Assembly: GCA_016715795.1 (NCBI GenBank)
Contig: JADJXP010000002.1
Location: 1,674,001 to 1,738,000, forward strand
Length of the DNA: 64,000 bases
DNA from: Chloracidobacterium sp.
Lineage (GTDB): Bacteria; Acidobacteriota; Blastocatellia; Pyrinomonadales; Pyrinomonadaceae
Direction of reading: 5' to 3'
Below, piece after piece: positions 58,060 through 64,000 of this stretch. Within the stretch, counting starts at the first letter, position 1, and each line of letters opens with the position of its first letter. The position numbers and the translations under genes are program-made. Below the pieces are notes generated by a model, which did not search any database, was not told where the DNA came from, and saw nothing but the letters and a program-made list of their open reading frames with translations.

Positions 58060-60705
58060 ATGAAAACCTTTGCCCGCCTCGCTGTTTCGCTATTGATGAT
58101 GTTTGCCCTGCTGATGTCGGCAGTGATGCCGTGCGGGCCGGGCTATGTCTCGCCTTTGTTTGATACGACGAAGGCGCCTGAAGATCCGTTTACGGATTTT
58201 GCGGCCGGGCGGCTTGGGATCGTGAAGCCAACGTATCGCCGGTCGGTGTTGTTTGCTGCCTATCGATGGATCGCGGGCAGCGGCCTTAATGCGGCTGAGC
58301 AAACATCGGCTATCGAGGTATGGAACGCTGACCTCAAGAACAAGAGCTTTACCGACGACACTATTGATGATGCGGTAAAAGCTTGGGTTGAGCGCCGCAA
58401 AGACGTTGTAGGGAATGAGGAAACGACGCCGCCGATCTATGTCGAGCGCTCCTACGGCGGCTATGATTTCTTCCCGAACTGCACCCGAAACGCCTTTGAG
58501 ACAGCGGCCGAGACATTGTCAGACCGGATGACGGCCCACGGCCGCGACAATGCCTATGTCCGCGAATGGGTAACGGGACAGGACAAGGTCTTTGAGAACT
58601 GTGCGAGCGGCAAGCGAACGCCGGACGATGTCGCTCCGGGCTCGCCCGCATGGCTCGAAAAGGACCGAGCCTACCAGAAGGCAGCGGCGGAATTCTACGC
58701 CCTCGATTACGCTGATGCGAAGAAGCGTTTTGCCGAGATCGCACAGGATACCGAATCGCCGTGGCAGGAAACCGCCGATTATCTTGTCGGCCGTACCCTG
58801 GTCCGCCAAGCTAGTCTCGGAAAATCTAAAGCAAAGGCCGCCGAACTGTATGACGAGGCCGAGCGTCATCTAGAACGGTTCGTCTCGCGCTCGGGCAAGT
58901 TCTCCGAGTCGTCTGAACGCATGCTGGGCCTGATCGCCTATCGTCTTCATCCAAAAGAACGCGTCGGCCAGCTTGCCAAGAAGCTCGCATTCTACGGCGG
59001 CAACGAGAATTTTCGCCAGGACCTGATCGATTACACATGGCTGATGGACAAGTTTGAGAGTGAGGTGCTCCGTGCCGAAGAGGATCGCAGACTCGCCGAA
59101 CAGGCCCGAAAGAACGGTGTTGCTCCACCGGTCAACGCCAGCAACAAGGCCACGCCGGCGAACGACGATGGCCAATTGGATCTGAGTTTCTACGTCGGCG
59201 ACAAGTATGTGAGCTTTAAGGTCAAGGTTGAGGCGACCGACGACGAGGCGATCGCCGCCGCAGAGCGGATATATGGCCAACCGCTCAGCGATACGCAGAA
59301 AGAGCAGGTGCGATACGCGCGGCAGAGTGCCTATTCCGGCCGTTTTACCGACGGACGCGAGTCAGATTACCAGGGCGGCTACTGGGGCGACGAAAAGATG
59401 TCGCCGTCGCTGCTGCCGCCATTCCTCAAACAAGACGCACTGACCGACTGGCTCTTTGTCTATCAGATGACGGGGCCGGAGGCCTATCTCTACGCGCAGG
59501 ATCAATTCAAGGCGACCGGCAGCGAGATTTGGCTGATGACTGCTATCGCAAAGGCCGACAAGGCCTATGCCGGATTGCCGCGCGTCATCGAGGCCGCGAC
59601 CAACGCTAACCGTTCGTCGCCCGCCTACACGACGATCGCGTATCACCTGGCACGCATCCTGCTCGATCAGGGCAAGCAGGCAGAGGCACGAAAGCTGATC
59701 GACGATATGCTCAACGCCGGCGACCAGATACCGATATCGTCGCGTAACTCATTCCTGGCCTTGCGGTTACGGCTTGCCGAGACGATGGAAGATTTTCTGA
59801 CGTATTCACTGCGAAAGCCGTTTGCGTTCGATTTTGACGGCAGCACGGGGACCATCGATCAGTTCATCGCCGAGCAAAAGACGTGGTTCGATCCGGCCAA
59901 TTCCGAAGGGCAAACGCGCGAACAGTACGACGCGGAGATCGAGGCACGCTTTACGCAAGAGAAGCTGTGGCAGGCGCGGCCGATGTTTGACACGGACATC
60001 ATCGACGTCTTTAACAAACACTTTCCGACCACCGTGCTGATCGAGGCCACAAGGTCGCCGTCGCTGCCGGAGCATATGCGCGAGCGGTTCATTATTGCGA
60101 TCTGGATGCGTGCATTTATGCTGGACGATATGGCGACGATGCTGAATATCACGCCCGAGCTTGTCAAATATCATCCTGAGTTCGCCGCCCAACTCGATAT
60201 GATCAACGCCGCCAAGACGCAGGCGGCCCGCGACTATGCCGCTCTCTATTTTGTCCTCAAGAACCCGATAATGAGCCCCTACATCGAGGACGGAATGGGC
60301 AAGACCGACAATGAGCAGGAAGAGTGGTCGGCAAACGACTGGTGGTGCGAACCCTATGACACGGTTTACGATGACACCGCGAATACGTCCGTTCCTGCAC
60401 CGCTGCCGCCTAAGCCAAACTTCCTGACGCCTGCACAGTCAAAGCTCGCTCAGGCCGAGCGAACTCGCCTTCGCGAGACAGGCGACGCGCCGCAATATCT
60501 CGGCGAGAGGGTGCTGACGTGGGCCCGAACGTATCCGGCCGATCGCCGTGTGCCTGAGGCACTATACATCACCATCGGGGCCAACGGCTGGACCAAGTAT
60601 GGCTGCGGCAATAACGAAGAGCTTCGCGACCAGCTCACCAAAATTCTCAAGTCCCGCTATCCGAGCAGCGAATACGTCCGAAAGCTGGATAGCGAGCAGC
60701 AATAA
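58060..60705 (+). CDS. Large secreted helical-repeat protein
   Basis: The product has 881 residues. A signal peptide (FARLAVSLLMMFALLMSAVMPCG) is present; a Cys lies just after the core, but the MPC context does not make a good lipobox. The rest is largely helical, with TPR-like parts (YQKAAAEFYALDYADAKKRFAEIA, TADYLVGRTLVRQASLGK, YHLARILLDQGKQAEARKLIDDML). Conserved-looking segments include YVGDKYVSFKVKVEA and PADRRVPEALYITIGANGWTKYGCGNNE. No enzyme motif is recognised. It is transcribed alone, and a nonamer array follows. Confidence 0.75.
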   Translation: MKTFARLAVSLLMMFALLMSAVMPCGPGYVSPLFDTTKAPEDPFTDFAAGRLGIVKPTYRRSVLFAAYRWIAGSGLNAAEQTSAIEVWNADLKNKSFTDDTIDDAVKAWVERRKDVVGNEETTPPIYVERSYGGYDFFPNCTRNAFETAAETLSDRMTAHGRDNAYVREWVTGQDKVFENCASGKRTPDDVAPGSPAWLEKDRAYQKAAAEFYALDYADAKKRFAEIAQDTESPWQETADYLVGRTLVRQASLGKSKAKAAELYDEAERHLERFVSRSGKFSESSERMLGLIAYRLHPKERVGQLAKKLAFYGGNENFRQDLIDYTWLMDKFESEVLRAEEDRRLAEQARKNGVAPPVNASNKATPANDDGQLDLSFYVGDKYVSFKVKVEATDDEAIAAAERIYGQPLSDTQKEQVRYARQSAYSGRFTDGRESDYQGGYWGDEKMSPSLLPPFLKQDALTDWLFVYQMTGPEAYLYAQDQFKATGSEIWLMTAIAKADKAYAGLPRVIEAATNANRSSPAYTTIAYHLARILLDQGKQAEARKLIDDMLNAGDQIPISSRNSFLALRLRLAETMEDFLTYSLRKPFAFDFDGSTGTIDQFIAEQKTWFDPANSEGQTREQYDAEIEARFTQEKLWQARPMFDTDIIDVFNKHFPTTVLIEATRSPSLPEHMRERFIIAIWMRAFMLDDMATMLNITPELVKYHPEFAAQLDMINAAKTQAARDYAALYFVLKNPIMSPYIEDGMGKTDNEQEEWSANDWWCEPYDTVYDDTANTSVPAPLPPKPNFLTPAQSKLAQAERTRLRETGDAPQYLGERVLTWARTYPADRRVPEALYITIGANGWTKYGCGNNEELRDQLTKILKSRYPSSEYVRKLDSEQQ

Positions 60706-60715
60706 TTTACAAAAA

Positions 60716-60798
60716 CCTCAGCGTTCTCTGCGTGATTTCCTCTGCGTCCTCTGCGTGGAATCTTACAAACGTCGGACATCACGCAGAGAACGGAGAGA
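60716..60798. repeat. Inverted nonamer array (CCTCTGCGT)
   Basis: CCTCAGCGT, TCTCTGCGT, a five-base interruption, CCTCTGCGT, CCTCTGCGT, then inverted ACGCAGAGA, ACGGAGAGA. It lies between convergent genes. Confidence 0.85.
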
Positions 60799-60803
60799 GA
60801 TCG

Positions 60804-61199
60804 CTACTTCCCTGTCTTGTCCTGCTCGGTCTTTGCTTTTTCGAGCTCGACCTTGGCGTCGTGACAGTTTTTCGCGATCGTAGCTTTGTCGCCCTTGTTG
60901 TCCTCGATGCTCTTCTTGATCGTCTCGCGTATCTTATTGACAAACAGCCGTTTACCCGCCTTTACGACATAGCCGTCATCCGGATTGTCGGCATACGATC
61001 CGAGCAGGTCCATCACCTCGTCACACTCGGGAATGCCGATCTTTTCTTCACCAACCGCCGTGTCTAGGGCCTTGTCTGACAGGCTCTTGTTCGAAGCCGT
61101 GTTTGCCTTTGACTTATCGGACGAGCCAAGCATCCCGCAGCCGAGGACTGTGAAAACCAGGACGGTGAGGGCGGCTATTAGGGCGATCTTGTTTTTCAT
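60804..61199 (-). CDS. Small lipoprotein of unknown function
   Basis: The product has 131 residues. The ATG at 61199 starts a lipoprotein signal: a basic N-terminus, then ALIAALTVLVFTVLGC with a good lipobox VLGC (Cys21). The mature part is highly charged (SSDKSKANTASNKSLSDKAL) and contains two later Cys residues (PECDEVMDLL, KNCHDAKVELEKA) that may pair. The last part is a helix with many Lys and Glu. Function is not recognised. It stands just downstream of a convergent nonamer array. Confidence 0.7.
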   Translation of the reverse strand: MKNKIALIAALTVLVFTVLGCGMLGSSDKSKANTASNKSLSDKALDTAVGEEKIGIPECDEVMDLLGSYADNPDDGYVVKAGKRLFVNKIRETIKKSIEDNKGDKATIAKNCHDAKVELEKAKTEQDKTGK

Positions 61200-61332
61200 A
61201 ATGTTCTTTAGCACGTTTCAGAAACCTACATGTGAGGAAGGGCGAAACATTCAACGTTGCGTGTATCGCCCTTGCTCACGCGCGGGCTTCTGCAACGTCT
61301 AGCGAGCATTACGCCGGCTTCCAGTCCATCGT

Positions 61333-63756
61333 TCAATCTTTCTCCAAGTTGGCAAATTTCTCGATCAGCTTCTTTTGGCCGAATCCAGGAAAGCTGACCG
61401 TGAGCTTTACATTATCGCCCGAACCTTCGCGGCGTAATATCAGGCCGCGGCCGTATTTAACGTGGCGGACGTATGTGCCGGGAACGAGCGAATTTGGCGG
61501 CATGCTGACCTTCTGCGTCGGGCGGCCTTGCGAGCCGGCGGCTTTTAGGCGGTCGAGCGGCGTTTCCATTGGCGCCGTTGCGTACGAGGGTTGAACGCCT
61601 CCTGCTGACGCAGGAGGTTCTGCCCTGTTTGTTCCTCTATTCTTGAAAAACTCATTCACCGCATCCGCGCTGTCATACGTTTTGCCGGAATAGACATTAC
61701 GCGGTTTTGGCGGTGCGGCTTCGCCGCGAAGGGCGTTTACAGCGGCTTTTGCCTGAAGCGTGCTCGCGCTGCGAGCGTATGAGAGCCACGATGAGCCCGG
61801 CGAGAGGTCGTCGATCAGTTCGAGCGGGAGCTCATTCAGAAACTGCGACGGCTCAGACGTGAATTCCGTCCCGTAGGTCCGTCGATGCATCGCGTGGGTG
61901 ACATAGAGCATCTTCTCGGCCCGCGTAATGGCAACATAGGCGAGACGGCGTTCCTCTTCGAGGTCCTTTTCCTCGCTCAAGGAGCGCGAATGCGGAAAGA
62001 TGCCGTCCTCGAGACCGACGAGGAAGACCACGGGAAATTCAAGCCCCTTCGCCATATGTGCCGTCATCAGCGTCACGCCCGCGCTCGAATCGTATCGGTC
62101 GGTGTCCGACGTCAATGCCGCGTGATCGATAAAATCGCGCAGGCCGTTCTCCTGCTGCTTGTCGTAATCGACGGCGGCGTTGACGAGCTCTTCGAGGTTC
62201 TCCAGCCGTGCGGCTGCCTCGTCTGTGTTCTCAGTCCGCAGCGTGTTGGCGTAGCCGGTGTCCTCGATCGCGGCGGTGACGACGTCCGAAACTGAGTAGT
62301 TCCCTGCTTCATCGGCCGCCTTCTTTATCAGGCCCTCGATCACGTCCCTGAATCCGCGAAACGCCTCTTTCGCCCTCGGCGTCATCTGCACGTCGAGCGG
62401 AAACTCTTTGTCCGTAATGCCGTGAATCGCCATCCACAGCGAAGCTCCATTGGCCTTCGCTGCCGCCTGCAATGCATCGATGCTCGTCTTACCTATGCCG
62501 CGGGCCGGCGTATTGATGACGCGGAGCAGGGCGATATCGTCGAACGGGTTTATCGCCAGCTTGAGGTACGCGATCACGTCCTTGACCTCGGCCCGCTCGT
62601 AGAACGAAAAGCCGCCGACGATGTTGTATTCGATCCGCAGGCGTCTGAGGGCCTCTTCAAATTGCCGCGATTGGGCGTTTGTGCGATACAGCACGGCGAT
62701 CCGATCCGAGAGGCTCCGGCGTTGGTGTTCTTCGATCTTTGACGCCACAAATCTCGCCTCGGTGTCGCCGTCGTAGGCCTGGTAATACAAAATCCGTTCG
62801 CCGCCTGCATTGGCGGTCCATAGCTTCTTTTTCTTTTGGTTGACGTTATTCGCGATGATCGCGTCCGCAGCGTCCAGTATCGTCTGGGTCGAGCGGTAAT
62901 TCTGCTCAAGCAATATGACCTTCGCGGTCGGATAATGGTTCTCAAATTCGAGGATGTTGCGAATATCGGCCTGCCGAAACCCGTAAATGCTCTGCGCGTC
63001 GTCGCCGACGACACAAATGTTCTGCTGCTTCTCGGTCAGGTAGCTGATGAGGGCGAACTGCAGCGCGTTCGTGTCCTGGTACTCATCAACAAGGATGTAT
63101 TTGTAGCGGTCGTTGTACTTCTCGCGAGTCTCGGGCGATGAGCGGAGGAGTTTGACGGTCTTGATGAGCAGGTCGTCAAAATCAAGCGCGTTCGCCGTCA
63201 ACAGCCGCTCGTCGTACATGCGGAAGATCTTCGCGATCGTCGCCTTTTTCTCATCGCCGTATTCGATCTTCGACGCAAACATCTCGTGGTCCTCGCCGCG
63301 ATTTTTGGCAGCGGAGATCGCATTGCGGACATTACGCGGCGGCGTTTGCTTGTCGTCGAGGCCGAGGTCCTTGATGATCCCCTTGATGACCTTGGTCGAA
63401 TCGTCCGTGTCGTAGATCGTGAACGAGCGTTTGTAGCCTTCTTCAAGCTTTTCGATATCGGCCCTCAGGATACGGACGCACAAACTGTGGAAGGTCGAGA
63501 TCAGCGGGGCTGACGGCAGTTTTTCGCCCCGCAACAGGTTCTCGACCCGCTCGCGCATCTCGCCAGCGGCCTTATTGGTGAACGTCACCGCCAGAATGTT
63601 GTGCGGTGGAACACCTTTTTCCGCAATAAGATACGCAATTCGCACCGTGATCACGCGCGTCTTGCCCGAGCCCGCACCCGCGAGAATAAGCAGCGACCCG
63701 TCCGTCGCCTGCACGGCCTCGGCCTGTTGTGGGTTTAGTGAACTTAGAAGATCCAT
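61333..63756 (-). CDS. pcrA: UvrD/PcrA-type DNA helicase
   Basis: The product has 807 residues. The ATG at 63756 gives MDLLSSLNPQQAEAV; ten more residues of the longer frame come from a heptamer array. Helicase motifs in order: ILAGAGSGKTRVIT (I), AVTFTNKAAGEMRERV, ILVDEYQDTNALQ (II), VVGDDAQSIYGFRQAD (III), LEQNYRS (IV), VTLMTAHMAKGLEFPVVFLVGLEDGIFPH (V), and RRLAYVAITRAEKMLYVTHA (VI). It unwinds DNA 3' to 5' in repair and replication. Near the C-terminus the residues RAEPPASAGGVQP are encoded by a REP element read in frame. Confidence 0.95.
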   Translation of the reverse strand: MDLLSSLNPQQAEAVQATDGSLLILAGAGSGKTRVITVRIAYLIAEKGVPPHNILAVTFTNKAAGEMRERVENLLRGEKLPSAPLISTFHSLCVRILRADIEKLEEGYKRSFTIYDTDDSTKVIKGIIKDLGLDDKQTPPRNVRNAISAAKNRGEDHEMFASKIEYGDEKKATIAKIFRMYDERLLTANALDFDDLLIKTVKLLRSSPETREKYNDRYKYILVDEYQDTNALQFALISYLTEKQQNICVVGDDAQSIYGFRQADIRNILEFENHYPTAKVILLEQNYRSTQTILDAADAIIANNVNQKKKKLWTANAGGERILYYQAYDGDTEARFVASKIEEHQRRSLSDRIAVLYRTNAQSRQFEEALRRLRIEYNIVGGFSFYERAEVKDVIAYLKLAINPFDDIALLRVINTPARGIGKTSIDALQAAAKANGASLWMAIHGITDKEFPLDVQMTPRAKEAFRGFRDVIEGLIKKAADEAGNYSVSDVVTAAIEDTGYANTLRTENTDEAAARLENLEELVNAAVDYDKQQENGLRDFIDHAALTSDTDRYDSSAGVTLMTAHMAKGLEFPVVFLVGLEDGIFPHSRSLSEEKDLEEERRLAYVAITRAEKMLYVTHAMHRRTYGTEFTSEPSQFLNELPLELIDDLSPGSSWLSYARSASTLQAKAAVNALRGEAAPPKPRNVYSGKTYDSADAVNEFFKNRGTNRAEPPASAGGVQPSYATAPMETPLDRLKAAGSQGRPTQKVSMPPNSLVPGTYVRHVKYGRGLILRREGSGDNVKLTVSFPGFGQKKLIEKFANLEKD
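61593..61629. repeat. REP element read in frame inside pcrA
   Basis: CCTCCTGC and GCAGGAGG arms around TGAC, with flank GTTCTGCCCTGTTTG. The flank GTTCTGCCCTG is identical to the REP at 41505 beside the RAYT gene. Confidence 0.85.
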
Positions 63757-63762
63757 TCGGAT

Positions 63763-63797
63763 TAACTGATAACTGATAACTGACAACTGATAACTAC
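63763..63797. repeat. Heptamer array (TAACTGA), 5 units
   Basis: TAACTGA three times, CAACTGA, TAACTAC. It lies between the isochorismatase-family stop codon and the pcrA start. The last unit supplies the stop codon of the isochorismatase-family gene. Confidence 0.88.
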
Positions 63798-64000
63798 TTG
63801 ATCAGCGCCTGTATCTCCTTGAATTTGTCGTGTTTAGCGTCGCGCATAAGTTCAAACAAGGCCATTTCGACGGATGATGCGATCACTCCGCTCGAGCGCA
63901 TCTTTTCGAGGCCGGCGGCTTTGTTCTCCTCGAATCGAGAGCACACGGCGTCGGTCAGCAGGTGCACCTGAAAGCCGCGATCGAGCAGGTCGTGTGCCGT
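63794..64000 (-). CDS. Isochorismatase-family hydrolase, C-terminal part
   Basis: The last 68 codons of a minus-strand gene are present. They read TAHDLLDRGFQVHLLTDAVCS, RFEENKAAGLEKMRSSGVI and ASSVEMALFELMRDAKHDKF, then KEIQALIK. DAVCSR and the SSVEMALFELM motif are typical of isochorismatase-like hydrolases (ISOC1/YcaC group), where the first is part of the active-site region. The catalytic Asp-Lys-Cys would lie upstream, outside the window, so activity cannot be judged. Substrate unknown. Confidence 0.82.
   Translation of the reverse strand, partial: TAHDLLDRGFQVHLLTDAVCSRFEENKAAGLEKMRSSGVIASSVEMALFELMRDAKHDKFKEIQALIK

Overview
This window looks like a chromosomal segment of an Acidobacteriota bacterium, probably class Blastocatellia. 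The inference rests on gene content: an Oar-like TonB-dependent receptor with an N-terminal carboxypeptidase-regulatory domain, a TPR-secretin-cohesin protein in an operon with two pseudopilins and a PilM-like protein, a decayed VCBS/FG-GAP fragment, and several secreted TPR and FecR-like proteins. No rRNA, tRNA or CRISPR was recognised, so the placement is inference.

Layout. 1-6.7 kb: end of a secreted protein, a TPR protein, a small NTF2-like protein, infA, a NatAB-like ABC exporter, a GlsB-type membrane protein and a threonine dehydratase. 6.7-10.9 kb: an accessory stretch with four toxin-antitoxin-like units (PemK/MazF, two PIN, small antitoxins), a family of palindromic REP elements and heptamer repeats. 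10.9-23.4 kb: serA, a lone HicB-like gene, corA, pgpA, cobO, and the transcription/translation operon rimP-nusA-infB-rbfA-nrnA (all minus), then a ROK sugar kinase and a sugar-binding lipoprotein. 23.5-28 kb: two FecR-like sister proteins, UDP-glucose dehydrogenase and an NDP-sugar epimerase. 28-39.4 kb: the Oar-like receptor operon, an ECF sigma/anti-sigma/adhesin-like operon, and the secretin-pseudopilin-PilM operon. 39.6-47.6 kb: cinA, a REP-associated transposase (RAYT), isoaspartyl peptidase, uracil-DNA glycosylase, coaBC, a MORN protein, a GxxExxY nuclease-like gene, a DUF1569 protein and a NUDIX hydrolase. 47.6-52.4 kb: a second accessory island with a frameshifted EcoRI-family adenine methyltransferase, a DUF262-HNH nuclease, an unknown protein, VapBC and REP arrays. 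53-57.1 kb: rplM-rpsI and rpsB-tsf-pyrH-frr. 57.3-64 kb: a SRAP protein, a large secreted TPR-like protein, a lipoprotein, pcrA/uvrD and the end of an isochorismatase-family hydrolase.

The most striking feature is repeat biology. Three classes of short DNA recur at gene borders and inside genes. (1) Palindromic REP elements, with one intact RAYT, one RAYT stub, and one REP read through in pcrA. (2) Heptamer-period arrays, often as inverted pairs, which sit in spacers of essential operons and are read in frame within serA, the isoaspartyl peptidase and the uracil-DNA glycosylase. (3) Nonamer-period arrays, also often inverted, which tightly bracket the GxxExxY gene and occur in frame in coaBC and in a pseudopilin leader. 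A GxxExxY gene lying exactly between inverted copies of a dispersed nonamer repeat is the best candidate here for an undescribed mobile or repeat-propagating system. A 21-22 bp-spaced array of a TGTCGATACA motif in front of rplM is a separate, possibly regulatory, structure.
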